This document shows positions 1 to 9,662 of a stretch of 64,000 bases of DNA, piece by piece (positions within the stretch are counted from its first letter, which is position 1; each line of letters opens with the position of its first letter). Source of the DNA: Deltaproteobacteria bacterium (GTDB lineage Bacteria; Myxococcota_A; UBA796; SXON01). Under the pieces are notes generated by a model that was not told the DNA's origin, made no database searches, and saw only the letters and a program-made list of their open reading frames with translations. Location of the stretch: positions 1 through 64,000 of the forward strand of contig BJHF01000002.1 in the NCBI GenBank assembly GCA_014191855.1, written 5' to 3'. The position numbers were made by a program, and so were the translations under genes.

Positions 1-32
1 ATCAGAGTCTACAGCGGCGAGGCTCCGGACGA

Positions 33-764
33 TCAGCCCGCGAGCAGGAGGGGCCCCCAAGGCGAGGAGGTGTCGCCGCCGATGATGACCTTCACGCTGG
101 AGCCGGCGGCGCCCTCAGCGCTTTCGGCGAGGATCACGACGACGAGCTGGTCGCCAGGCGCGAATGCGGCCGAATGCCAGTGTGTGATTTCGTCGAGCGA
201 ATCCCTAAGTTTTTCGATTCGGCCGGCCTCGCGCGCGTTCCTCCTCTCCCCCACCCGCGCCACGAACAGGCGCCTGGGGCTGGGCAGCCACAGGAGCTTG
301 AAGAAGCCCCGGGAGTAGTCGTCGGCGCTGCCGTAGCAACTTGGGCGCACCCGGTGCGCCGCCTGCAACTCACTCTCCATCGTCAGCAGCGCAAGGTGCC
401 TGCACAGGCCGGCCTTGACGCTGGCGGGACTCGGGAGAACCACGAGATCGAGCAGCGGCTCTTCCTCCTCCGCCCAACCGATGCCGCGCACCCCAAGCAT
501 GGTGCCCGCCATGAGCCCCCTTTTCTGCGTCCCCCAGAGCCCGCCCATCGATCCGCGGCCGCCCATGCACAACCACTGCGGGTGTTCGTCGGCCGGAATC
601 GTCATCGCCCACTGCATGGCCATCGCGTGCGAAAGGACGCTCGCCTCTCGGTGATTGCGAGGCCACCACGCTTGGTCTCGCGGGAGTATGCGGGCGCGGT
701 AAATCACGCTGCTCGCCACGCATGCTCCGACTTGGTACCACTCGCGCGCATCATCGAGAGTCAT
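33..764 (-). CDS. hypothetical protein
   Basis: Long ORF; internal ATG (MTLDDAREWYQVG) is the likelier start than the upstream ORF start. No family recognised. Confidence 0.5.
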   Translation of the reverse strand: MTLDDAREWYQVGACVASSVIYRARILPRDQAWWPRNHREASVLSHAMAMQWAMTIPADEHPQWLCMGGRGSMGGLWGTQKRGLMAGTMLGVRGIGWAEEEEPLLDLVVLPSPASVKAGLCRHLALLTMESELQAAHRVRPSCYGSADDYSRGFFKLLWLPSPRRLFVARVGERRNAREAGRIEKLRDSLDEITHWHSAAFAPGDQLVVVILAESAEGAAGSSVKVIIGGDTSSPWGPLLLAG

Positions 765-950
765 CGCAAGTCCTCCTATTCGCGCCGTCGAGCCTGTCGC
801 CGGCCCCCCCAAAACCCCCCACGCGCGGCTCGCCCTGGCGACCCGTGTACTCCCATACCCACTCGCCTTCGTGCTGTACATCGCGCAGCACGCCGCTGAC
901 GACGCGATGGAGCGCGATGAGCACCTGAACGCGTGACCGCCCCGTGCGCC

Positions 951-1571
951 CTAAAACCCCGCCCCATTGAACCGCAGCACGTCGCTCGCCGCCAGCCGCT
1001 GCTTCCGCGGCGGGTTCGCCGCGAGCCCCTTGCCGACGACCACCACCATCAGCGGCACATACCGCTCCGAGATGCCCAGGATCTCCGAGAAAGCGGCCGG
1101 GTTGAAGCTGATCATCGGGCACGACGCCCAGCCACGCTCCTCCGCTGCAAGCATCAGCGCCATCGCGGAGAGCCCCACCGACCGCGCAGACTCCTCGCGC
1201 GCGCCGGCCGTCGGGGTGTAGAACTGCGTAGCGAGATTCACGAGGTAGTCCGCCACTCCCTGGGGGACGTGGCCGGCGGCAGCCGCAGCCCGCATCCGCA
1301 CGGCGTAGTCCTCGTGCGCCTTCAGGTCACCGAGGAGCACGAACACCACCGCTGCATCGGTGAACTTGGCCTGGTTGAAGCCGGCTTCGCGAAGCTGGGC
1401 CTTGAGCGCGGGGTCGGTAACCGCCACGAAGCGCGTGAACTGGATGTTGAAGCTGCTCGGTGCTTCCTGGGCGAGGCGAACAAGCTCGGTGACCTCGGCC
1501 TCGTCGATGGTGGCCCCGTCGGCGAGGTTGGTGGCGGAGATGCGGGTGGTGAGGGCTTCGGCGACGTTCAT
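951..1571 (-). CDS. nitroreductase family protein
   Basis: MNVAEALTTRISATNLADG..VTELVRLAQEAPSSFNIQFTRFVAV and GWASCPMISFNPAAFSEILGI..YVPLMVVVVGKG are typical of the nitroreductase/oxygen-insensitive NADPH reductase fold. Confidence 0.85.
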   Translation of the reverse strand: MNVAEALTTRISATNLADGATIDEAEVTELVRLAQEAPSSFNIQFTRFVAVTDPALKAQLREAGFNQAKFTDAAVVFVLLGDLKAHEDYAVRMRAAAAAGHVPQGVADYLVNLATQFYTPTAGAREESARSVGLSAMALMLAAEERGWASCPMISFNPAAFSEILGISERYVPLMVVVVGKGLAANPPRKQRLAASDVLRFNGAGF

Positions 1572-1659
1572 GGGCGAGCTCCAGGTTTGGTGGGCACGGC
1601 AACTATCCACAGTTCTGGGGACGGCAACACCCGGGTTAGCAACAGTCTGGAGTGAACCC

Positions 1660-2295
1660 ATGCCCATCCGCCTCGGCGACATCGCCCCCGACTTCACCGC
1701 TGAAACCACCCACGGAACCGTACATTTTCACGAGTGGCTCGGCTCCTCGTGGGGCGTGCTCTTCTCCCACCCCAAGGACTTCACCCCGGTTTGCACCACG
1801 GAGCTCGGCTACGTTGCCCGGATCAAGCCCGAGTTTGACAAGCGGAACGTCAAGGTGATCGGGCTTTCGGTGGACTCGGTGGAGAGCCACCACCGTTGGG
1901 AAGGCGACATCGGTGAGACGCAAGGTTGCGCCGTCAACTTCCCGATGATCGGTGATCCGGATCGGGTCGTGGCCTCGCTCTACGACATGATCCACCCGAA
2001 CGCGAACGACACGCTCACCGTGCGCTCGGTGTTCGTGATCGGGCCCGACAAGAAGGTGAAGCTCATGATCACCTACCCGGCTTCAACCGGCCGTAACTTC
2101 GACGAAGTGCTTCGCGTCATCGACTCGCTGCAGCTCACCGCGCAGCACAAGGTCGCGACGCCCGCGAACTGGAAGCACGGCGAGGACGTGATCATCGTGC
2201 CCGCCGTGAACGACGCCGACGCGGCCGTGCTGTTCCCCGGCGGCTGGAACACGGTGAAGCCGTACCTCCGCGTCGTCAAGCAGCCAGGCACTTAG
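1660..2295 (+). CDS. 1-Cys type peroxiredoxin (Prx6-like)
   Basis: MPIRLGDIAPDFTAETTHGTVHFHEWLGSSWGVLFSHPKDFTPVCTTELG, with the PxxxTxxC peroxidatic motif (PVCTTE). Stop codon interleaved with that of the convergent downstream gene. Confidence 0.93.
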   Translation: MPIRLGDIAPDFTAETTHGTVHFHEWLGSSWGVLFSHPKDFTPVCTTELGYVARIKPEFDKRNVKVIGLSVDSVESHHRWEGDIGETQGCAVNFPMIGDPDRVVASLYDMIHPNANDTLTVRSVFVIGPDKKVKLMITYPASTGRNFDEVLRVIDSLQLTAQHKVATPANWKHGEDVIIVPAVNDADAAVLFPGGWNTVKPYLRVVKQPGT

Positions 2296-2957
2296 CCGCG
2301 GGTGGGCTCCCAGCGCACCGCGCGCAGGAAGCTCGCGTCGAGGTACTCGCGCTGAATCGTCGTGGCCATCTCCTCGACGTCCCGGAACTTGTCGTAGTCC
2401 ACGGTGATGACCGGGATCGTTTTGGAGATATCCGCGATGAAGCGGTTGTACTCGTCGTAGAGCGCGGTGAGGTATTCCAAGGAGACACCGCTCTCGACGT
2501 CGCGACTGCGCATCCGGATGCGTTCCATGGAGCGCTCCGGCTTCACGTCGAGGTACACGATCACGTGCGGCCGACACATGAAGTTGCTCATGTGCCGGAA
2601 CAACGAGAGGTAGGTGCGGTAGTCGCGCTCCTCCATCAGGCCGATGTTCACCAACATGCGGGCGAACACCGCGTCTTCATAGATGGTGCGGTCCTGTACG
2701 CCGCCACCGCCGCGCCAGATGATCTCCTGGTGCTGCTGAAAGCGCCGGTTGAGCAGGTAGATTTGCGTGGCGAAGCAGTACCGCTTGGTGTCGCGGTAGA
2801 AGTCGGCGAGGTACTCGTTGTCGGCCACCGGCTCAAAGTACACGGGGAGCTGCAGGTGCTGGCCGAGGGCCGTGGCGAGCGTGCTCTTGCCCGCGCCAAT
2901 CATGCCAGCAATGCCGATGAACAGGTCGTTGAGCGAAGCGGCGGAGGGCGTGGACAA
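2292..2957 (-). CDS. deoxynucleoside kinase (dGK/dAK family)
   Basis: P-loop GMIGAGKST, FEPVADNEYLADFYRD, QDRTIYEDAVFA, YLDVKPERSMERIRMRSRDVE. Start uncertain (TTG at 2957 proposed). Confidence 0.88.
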   Translation of the reverse strand: MSTPSAASLNDLFIGIAGMIGAGKSTLATALGQHLQLPVYFEPVADNEYLADFYRDTKRYCFATQIYLLNRRFQQHQEIIWRGGGGVQDRTIYEDAVFARMLVNIGLMEERDYRTYLSLFRHMSNFMCRPHVIVYLDVKPERSMERIRMRSRDVESGVSLEYLTALYDEYNRFIADISKTIPVITVDYDKFRDVEEMATTIQREYLDASFLRAVRWEPTRG

Positions 2958-3107
2958 GGCGGCTCCCGGGAGTGGGGCGGGGCGTAATCTGCCCGGGGAG
3001 CGCTTGCCTGCCCCCCTCCGGCCTTCGGCCACCTCCCCCCGGCGGGGGGAGGACTGGGCCCGAGGGAGGCGTGCCACCCGCAAGCGGGGGTAGGAACAAG
3101 CCGCCGC

Positions 3108-4016
3108 CTACCGAACCGCGGCCAGCTCGTCGCGCCGCGCCTTGAGTTCGTCCACGACCGGGCTCTCCCAGGAGAGCCGCGTGGCGAAGCTCACGCCGTG
3201 ATCGTACAGGGTGTACGCCTTGGTTCGCGGGCCCTCGGCCTTTCTGGCGATCTCCGCCTGGTAGATGGGGATCTGATCGCTGTCGAGCTGCGGCGGCGTT
3301 GGGGCAGCGACGAGATCGTCGGCGAGGTCGGCGTACGTATCGCCCACGCGGAGAAGCGAGGCGGTGATCCACTCGGGCTCTTCGGTCTTGATCACCGCGT
3401 AGAGCTCCGATTCGACCTCCTTCAACACTTTGGCGCGAGCGACCAGCTTCCGCTTGAGGCGGGCGGCCTGCCCCTCGAACGCGAGCCGCTCCCCTTCCGC
3501 GGCGCGCGTATCGAGCAAAACGAACCGCCCGCGGCCCACCATCCACGAATGACGCTTCACGTCGCCCACCCGGGCGATGGACCGCTCGATGCGGCGCAAG
3601 CCACGGTCGACATGCCCGGTGTGCACGTCCAGCACACCCTGCTCGATGCCAAGCACCGGGACGAACTCGGGGTTGAGCCGGGTGGCGGTGAGCAAGGCGG
3701 TGAGCTCGGCCCGGGCCTCGTCGTAGCGGCCGAGATCATCGAGCACGACAACGAGGTGATAGCGTGCTTCCATCGCCGCGTCTCCCCCGATGTCGATCGC
3801 GGTGCGGTAGTAGGGTTCGGCGGCGGCGTGATGCCACATCAGCTCCTCGTCCAGCCCGCGCTCCAGGTTCCAGCGCGCCTCTTCTTCAGACTCAACGAGG
3901 GGATGCAGCGTATCGAGGAGCTGGGCGGCGCCCGCGTAGTCGCCCGCCTGGCGCGCCGCTACGGCCTGATCGAGGGTTCCGGCGACGGCGATGCCAAGAA
4001 GCGCGAGGGTGAGCAT
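3108..4016 (-). CDS. TPR-like secreted protein of unknown function
   Basis: N-terminal signal-like MLTLALLGIAVAGT followed by helical repeat segments (AARQAGDYAGAAQLLDTL; YYRTAIDIGGDAAMEARYHLVVVLDDLGRYDEARAEL). Confidence 0.6.
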   Translation of the reverse strand: MLTLALLGIAVAGTLDQAVAARQAGDYAGAAQLLDTLHPLVESEEEARWNLERGLDEELMWHHAAAEPYYRTAIDIGGDAAMEARYHLVVVLDDLGRYDEARAELTALLTATRLNPEFVPVLGIEQGVLDVHTGHVDRGLRRIERSIARVGDVKRHSWMVGRGRFVLLDTRAAEGERLAFEGQAARLKRKLVARAKVLKEVESELYAVIKTEEPEWITASLLRVGDTYADLADDLVAAPTPPQLDSDQIPIYQAEIARKAEGPRTKAYTLYDHGVSFATRLSWESPVVDELKARRDELAAVR

Positions 4017-5008
4017 GCGGCCGCCAGACCCTCATCGTGCACCGAGGTTCCCAGGATCGCAAGCCAAACCCAGGCGGCCCGGGCGACTTCGAGATCCCCC
4101 AGGGTGTCCTGTGTGAGCCCGCCGACGAGCACGCCCACGAGCCCCGCGGCGGCGCCCCGCGCGCCGCGAGTGAACACGACCACAACCAGCGCCAACGTCG
4201 CGACCCAGGCCGCAGCTCCGGCGGTGGCCGAGAGCTGGATGAACGCGTCGTGCGCGTGGTTGGGGAACCAGAAGCCGGGCTGGAGGCTGTCGTAAATCGG
4301 GGCAGACGCGGCCCGGTATCCGCCAGCACCAGCGTGCCCCGGGGGGATGAGCAGGCCGCCGGTCCAAAGCACCGCCCGCTGGGCGAGCTCGTCGGGGTGG
4401 GCGGCGAAACGGAGCCCGGCGAGCGTGAGCGCGGCGCCGAGCGCGGCGGCGAGTCCGGAGCGCAGGCCGAGCGCCGCAGCGGCGGTTGCGACGAGCGCCA
4501 CGGGGGCGGCATCGCTGCGCGTGGCCAGGACGCCAGCCGCGAGTAGGGCGGCGACCGCCCACCGGCGGGCGGACACCGCGACGCCGAAGGGGACGATGAG
4601 CGCATACGCGAGCGTGAGGTGGTGGGAGAAGGCCCCGGTTGCCGCGGCGCCCTGCGCCGCTTGCCACAAGGCGAGGGTCGCAGCCGCGACTGCCGCAGCG
4701 AGGCCGACGAGCTCACGACGACGAACCGCCTCGGCGCCGGGTGCGAGGCCCGCCATCGCGACCACCGGGGCGAGCAACCAGGCGTGGCCGAGCCCCTCCC
4801 GAACATCGCTGCTGGCGAGGGAGGCCAGCGCCCAGGCGGCTGCGGCCGCCAGCGCCGGGATCGCCCAGGGCAACGCCAGGAACGCACGGCCGCGCCCATC
4901 GAACAGCGCGAGAGCGAGGAGCAGGGCGAGGCCGATCTCCTGCACGCCGGTTGCCCAGGGAAGGGCGGTGAGCACCACCATCACCAGCGCCTCACGAGCG
5001 CGAGTCAT
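3959..5008 (-). CDS. O-antigen ligase/polymerase-like polytopic membrane protein
   Basis: Multiple hydrophobic segments; WFPNHAHDAFIQLSATAGAAAW resembles the periplasmic loop signature of Wzy/WaaL proteins. Next to a glycosyltransferase. Confidence 0.7.
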   Translation of the reverse strand: MTRAREALVMVVLTALPWATGVQEIGLALLLALALFDGRGRAFLALPWAIPALAAAAAWALASLASSDVREGLGHAWLLAPVVAMAGLAPGAEAVRRRELVGLAAAVAAATLALWQAAQGAAATGAFSHHLTLAYALIVPFGVAVSARRWAVAALLAAGVLATRSDAAPVALVATAAAALGLRSGLAAALGAALTLAGLRFAAHPDELAQRAVLWTGGLLIPPGHAGAGGYRAASAPIYDSLQPGFWFPNHAHDAFIQLSATAGAAAWVATLALVVVVFTRGARGAAAGLVGVLVGGLTQDTLGDLEVARAAWVWLAILGTSVHDEGLAAACSPSRFLASPSPEPSIRP

Positions 5009-6129
5009 CGGCCTGCAACCCGCGAGTAGAGCGCCATCGTGCGATCAGCAATCCGGTCCCACCCGAAGTGCGCCAGTGCGTGGCGGCGCCCGGCCTCGCC
5101 CGCGGCGCGCAGGCGCTCAACCGGCGAATGCTCCGCTTCATCGAGCGCCGTTGCCCACGCCGCCACGTCGCCGACCGGCAATCGACGCCACGCCAAGCCG
5201 CCGTGCACCTCATCATTGGGGGCGATGTCCGAAGCGAGGAGCGGCAACCCCGCCGCCATCGCCTCCAAAAGCGCCATCGGCAGCCCCTCGACTCGGCTGG
5301 GAAACACGAATCCGCGGGCATGGGACAGCAACATTCGTTTCTCAAGGCCGAAGCGCGGCCCGGTGAACACGACGCGCTCTTCGCGCGCGGTACGTCGAAG
5401 CTCCGCCACGAAACCCGAGGTGTAGGCCGTGCCTCCGGTGATGACCACCGGCAGCTTGCCCCGGGCCTGAGCCGCGGCGGCCACGAGCGTGGTGAGGCCC
5501 TTCTCGGGTACGAGTCGGCCAAGGAACAAGAAGTACCGACCCGGCTCCAACATCGGGAAGATCGTCGGATCCCATTCGACCGGATCGTGAGCCTCGACGC
5601 CGTTGGGGATCACCTCCACGTCGCTCGCGCCGTGCTGGCGGCACCACGGGGCCAATTCCTCCGACACGGAGATCACCGCGTCGGCCGACCGTACGCCGAT
5701 TCGCGCGCCCGCGTGCAGCAGGGTGCGCGCGGCAAACCCCCACTTGTCGCGGGTCCAGTCGCGACCGTGGAGGGTGACCACGCAAGCGCGGCCGAGGGGG
5801 CGCGGGATCGGCGCGAACAAGGCAGGGCCGCAGGCGTGCAGGTGCACGATGTCGTGGCGCAAACACGCGCGCGGCGCGACCAGCATCGTGTGGGCGAACG
5901 CCTCGGCGGTGCGGGTGTAGATCGTGGGCGCGTCGGCGAGGCGAACCCCCTCGCGATAGCAGTTTCCATGCGGGTTGTACCGCTCGCGGCAGTATACGGT
6001 CACGTGAGCGCCCCGCTCGACGAGGCGCGGGGCCAGCGCGGCGACGTGCGCTTCCACGCCGCCCTCAGCGCCCCAGGGGCTGCGAAGGCCGGCGAACGCC
6101 ACGTAGAGCTGATCTCGGGTGCGCTTCAC
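5005..6129 (-). CDS. glycosyltransferase family 4 (GT-B) protein
   Basis: PWGAEGGVEAHVAALAPRLVERGAHVTVYCR, YFLFLGRLVPEKGLTTLVAAA, GFVFPSRVEGLPMALLEAMAAGLPLLASDIAPN. Confidence 0.9.
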   Translation of the reverse strand: MKRTRDQLYVAFAGLRSPWGAEGGVEAHVAALAPRLVERGAHVTVYCRERYNPHGNCYREGVRLADAPTIYTRTAEAFAHTMLVAPRACLRHDIVHLHACGPALFAPIPRPLGRACVVTLHGRDWTRDKWGFAARTLLHAGARIGVRSADAVISVSEELAPWCRQHGASDVEVIPNGVEAHDPVEWDPTIFPMLEPGRYFLFLGRLVPEKGLTTLVAAAAQARGKLPVVITGGTAYTSGFVAELRRTAREERVVFTGPRFGLEKRMLLSHARGFVFPSRVEGLPMALLEAMAAGLPLLASDIAPNDEVHGGLAWRRLPVGDVAAWATALDEAEHSPVERLRAAGEAGRRHALAHFGWDRIADRTMALYSRVAGR

Positions 6130-6971
6130 GCTGGCACCCCCTCTACAGCACACCGACGCTGATATTCGGCGTTCACCCAGCCGGAGAAGTCGTGAAGGTG
6201 GTTGGTGGCCACGGAGGCCCCACGCTGGAAGCGGCGATCCCGCTCGGGCTTCGAGAGCCAGGCATAGCGCGCCTCCCAGAGCTGATCGATCGCCTGCGCG
6301 CCGATGCGCTCAAACGCCCGGGGAACACCCACTTCCAACGCGGCCTGCACGCGGGGATGCGGAACGCCCGGCGCCACCACGGCGCGCTGCCGCAGCGGCA
6401 CCCAGCCGCGCACGTAGTCGGCGGCCCACGGGTTCGCGTCGAGGAGCGCGGTGCACGCGCCGGGCCCGAACATCGGCACCGCGGTAGCCAGCTCCACCGC
6501 GTGGAACATGCTGCGCTGGGGAAGCGCCAACCCGTCCGTTCCAAGCAAGTAATTGGTGCAAAGGGCCTCGCGCAGCGGATCAGGGAGCCCCCGCCGCAGC
6601 AGGTGCAGCGCTGACTTCACCGTCCACACGCGCCCGGGCTCAACCAGCAACATGAAGTCCACGTCGCCATCGGGCTCGGCGCTCTGCTTGCTGAGCGCCC
6701 CGGTGACGAGGACGCCGCGTACGAAGGGAGCTTGCGCCAGCGCGGCAGAGGCGCTGCGGGCCCGGCGCCACTGCCGCTCCGCCTCGGCGCTTCGCTGTGA
6801 ACGGCGCGCGCGATCCCCCCCTCGATCACGGCGAAACACCCAGCGCCCCTCCCGCTCCACCATTCCGGAAGCGCAGGCGCCCTCCACCGCACGTTCGATC
6901 CCCGCCCCGCACAGCGCCGCCAGCTCATCGAGCCGCAACGGGTGCCGGAACACATCGAAATAGAGCACCAT
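6126..6971 (-). CDS. nucleotidyltransferase-domain protein
   Basis: GVLVTGALSKQSAEPDGDVDFMLLVEPGRVW is a minimal-nucleotidyltransferase GS/D-x-D motif; N-terminal winged-helix-like segment. Start site uncertain (longer ORF overlaps the divergent gene). Confidence 0.7.
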   Translation of the reverse strand: MVLYFDVFRHPLRLDELAALCGAGIERAVEGACASGMVEREGRWVFRRDRGGDRARRSQRSAEAERQWRRARSASAALAQAPFVRGVLVTGALSKQSAEPDGDVDFMLLVEPGRVWTVKSALHLLRRGLPDPLREALCTNYLLGTDGLALPQRSMFHAVELATAVPMFGPGACTALLDANPWAADYVRGWVPLRQRAVVAPGVPHPRVQAALEVGVPRAFERIGAQAIDQLWEARYAWLSKPERDRRFQRGASVATNHLHDFSGWVNAEYQRRCAVEGVPA

Positions 6972-7035
6972 TCGCTGCACATCGATCGCGCGCGCAAGCT
7001 CCGGCTTCGGGGTATGCTCGGCGGCGGAGGAAGGA

Positions 7036-8106
7036 ATGCGCGTCGTCATGCTCAGTTTGCCGGTGGGTCTGCTGCTCGGTTGCCCCCAGGCGGAGGACAC
7101 CGTTTCAGAAGGGAAGGAAACGGGGGAAGATACCGCGAGCGGCGGCGGAGACGAGGACAATTGGCGCGCCTCCGGCAGCGGCTTCGCCTATTTCACGGAT
7201 GGCGAGGCTGATAACTCGCTGTTCAGGCTCGAATTGACGCGGGCGCTCCCGCCGCGCGAGGGCGAGGCCTACTTCGGCTTCGTCAGCTCCCCCAGCAGCG
7301 GCCTGGTGCCGCTCGGGGAGATCACCCTCAACGGTGAAGACGTAGACTTCAGCGCCGATATCGGAGAGAACGCGATCGCGGGCGGCTACAACCACTTCGA
7401 GGCCTGGGCTTCGGCAGGGGATGGCAGCGAGCCCGAAGGCGACCCGGTATGGGAAGGCGACGTCGATACCACCGTCTACGACGTGATCCAGCGCCTGCTC
7501 ATCGCCAACCCGGACACGCCCTCGGGTGAAGGGTCGCTCCGCGCGCTTGAAACCCAGCTTGAATTCCTCCGCGACGAAGCGACGGCGGCGGCCACCGGCG
7601 GGCTCAGCCTCACGGAGCTGCAGCTCGTGGGCGAAAAGATCGGCAACGCGCTGGAAGATCCGACGGAGGATGCGAACAACGACGGCGACGACGACGTGTA
7701 CGACAACAACTTCGCCGTGGAGGCCGACGATGAGAAGGGCGACATCGGCTACGTCGAGTTGATCCTGGCCGACTTTGTCGTCGCAGTTGCTGCCCTCGAC
7801 CTCACCGATCCCGACCACAACGACCCGATCCGCGACTACATCGAGCAGGCCTACGATGGCCCGCAATTCGTGGAGTACCAGACCGCCCACTTCGCCGCGC
7901 CGAAGGCGCGTTCTGCGGCCGATGACACCTCGACCAGCCTCGCTGAACAGTCGCTCACCGAGGTGGCGGAGGACATGGCCAACTACCTCACCGGCTTCGA
8001 CGCCGACCAGGACGGCACCGTGGAGGCCGATACCGAGATGGGCATCGAAACCTCGATCGACCTGACGAGCCAGATGGTGCAGATGCCGGTGAACGTCGCG
8101 AACTGA
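7036..8106 (+). CDS. putative lipoprotein, unknown function
   Basis: Signal peptide plus lipobox (MRVVMLSLPVGLLLGC) followed by an acidic, Gly/Asp/Glu-rich region. Confidence 0.65.
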   Translation: MRVVMLSLPVGLLLGCPQAEDTVSEGKETGEDTASGGGDEDNWRASGSGFAYFTDGEADNSLFRLELTRALPPREGEAYFGFVSSPSSGLVPLGEITLNGEDVDFSADIGENAIAGGYNHFEAWASAGDGSEPEGDPVWEGDVDTTVYDVIQRLLIANPDTPSGEGSLRALETQLEFLRDEATAAATGGLSLTELQLVGEKIGNALEDPTEDANNDGDDDVYDNNFAVEADDEKGDIGYVELILADFVVAVAALDLTDPDHNDPIRDYIEQAYDGPQFVEYQTAHFAAPKARSAADDTSTSLAEQSLTEVAEDMANYLTGFDADQDGTVEADTEMGIETSIDLTSQMVQMPVNVAN

Positions 8107-8168
8107 GGGGTGGAGGCGGTTCACGGCCCTTGGCGAACCGCGCCGCATTGCTTAGCGTGCGCGCGCCC

Positions 8169-9602
8169 ATGAACGTGCTCAGCCTCCTCTATGCGAGCCT
8201 CGTGTTGTGCTTGTGCGCGCACGGGGCGCATCGGTGGGTGCACGTGTGGCGTGTGCTGCGGCATCGGTCGCGACCAGTGGAGCTGCCAGCGAGCGAAGAA
8301 GCGTTCCCGTTCGTGACCGTGCAGCTCCCGGTGTACAACGAGCGCGACGTGGTGGCGCGCCTCATCGATTCCGTGGCGGCCCTGGACTGGCCGCGCGACC
8401 GCTTCGAGGTGCAGCTCCTGGACGATTCCTCGGACGACACCGCCGCCGCCGCCGCTGCCGCGATTGCGCGCGCTCGGATGAGCGGCGTGAACGTTTCGGT
8501 GATCACCCGGAGGGATCGCCGTGGATTCAAGGCCGGCGCCCTGGCCCACGGCCTGGAGCGGGCCCGGGGCGAGCTCGTGGCGATCTTCGACGCAGACTTC
8601 ACGCCGCAGCCTTCCTTTCTGCGGGACCTGATCCCGCACTTCTCGGCGTCCGACGTCGGGATGGTGCAGGCGCGCTGGGGCCATCTGAACGCCGAGGCTA
8701 GCTGGCTCACCCGCGCCCAGGCCCGGATGTTGGACGCGCACTTCTCCGTCGAGCACTTCGGCCGCAATCGCGCCGGGCTGTGGTTCAACTTCAACGGAAC
8801 GGCGGGGATCTGGCGTAAATCCTGCATTCATGCGGCGGGCGGCTGGCAAGGCGACACGCTGACCGAGGATCTCGACCTGAGCTACCGCGCCCAGATGGCG
8901 GGCTGGCGCTTCGTGTACCGCGACGACGTGGAGGTGCCAGCCGAGCTGCCGGAGACGATCCCCAGCTTCCTCGCTCAACAACGCCGGTGGGCGAAGGGCT
9001 CGGTGGAGACGCTGCTGAAGCTCGGGCGCCGCGTTTTGAGGTCGGCAGCGCCGCTATCGGTTCGCGCTGAGGCGCTTCATCACCTCACCGGCAACCTCGC
9101 GTGGCCGTTGGCGCTCCTCGTTGCGATCCTCTTGCCAGCGGTCGTCACCCTGCCCGGGGAGCCGATCGGCCGCTCCTTGTTGCTCGGCGTACCGGCTTTC
9201 CTGGCCGCAACACTCTCGCACGCCGCATTCTTCGCGCTGCCCGCGCGGGCCCGGCTTCGCGACGTACCGCTCGCGGTGATCCTCGGCATCGGTCTTGCCG
9301 TTTCGCAGACCGGCGCGGTGTTCGAGGCCCTCGCCGGTCGCCGGAGCGCGTTCGTGCGTACGCCGAAGCAGGGGGGCGGCGCAGGTAGCTACACGGCGGA
9401 GGCGCCGGCGCCCTGGCCGGTGGAGCTAGGGCTCGCGGCCTGGCAGTTCGTAGGCATTACGATGGAGCTGGCGCATGGTCGCTGGCAGGCGATTCCGTTC
9501 TTGTGTTTGTTCGCGGCGGGATTTGCTTGGGTGGGGGCCGGGCAGATCTGGGAGCGACGGGCGGGAGCGCCGGCGGTGGAGGCGGAGATCGCGGCGAAGT
9601 GA
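8169..9602 (+). CDS. processive family 2 glycosyltransferase (cellulose-synthase/mannan-synthase-like)
   Basis: FVTVQLPVYNERDVVARLIDSVAALDWPRDRFEVQLLDDSSDDT, IFDADFTPQPSFL, FNFNGTAGIWRK, TEDLDLSYRAQ, and QQRRWAKGS (QxxRW), with C-terminal TM segments. Confidence 0.92.
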   Translation: MNVLSLLYASLVLCLCAHGAHRWVHVWRVLRHRSRPVELPASEEAFPFVTVQLPVYNERDVVARLIDSVAALDWPRDRFEVQLLDDSSDDTAAAAAAAIARARMSGVNVSVITRRDRRGFKAGALAHGLERARGELVAIFDADFTPQPSFLRDLIPHFSASDVGMVQARWGHLNAEASWLTRAQARMLDAHFSVEHFGRNRAGLWFNFNGTAGIWRKSCIHAAGGWQGDTLTEDLDLSYRAQMAGWRFVYRDDVEVPAELPETIPSFLAQQRRWAKGSVETLLKLGRRVLRSAAPLSVRAEALHHLTGNLAWPLALLVAILLPAVVTLPGEPIGRSLLLGVPAFLAATLSHAAFFALPARARLRDVPLAVILGIGLAVSQTGAVFEALAGRRSAFVRTPKQGGGAGSYTAEAPAPWPVELGLAAWQFVGITMELAHGRWQAIPFLCLFAAGFAWVGAGQIWERRAGAPAVEAEIAAK

Positions 9603-9662
9603 AGGGGGGTTTGGGTGATGCTCGCGGCCCGTTCCCCTTCGCCAGGAGGAGCTCGCGGAGCA

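Noticed and set aside
174-899. 241-aa plus-strand ORF overlapping the first gene
   Set aside because: Arg/His/Pro-rich shadow frame; the minus-strand frame has a more natural composition.
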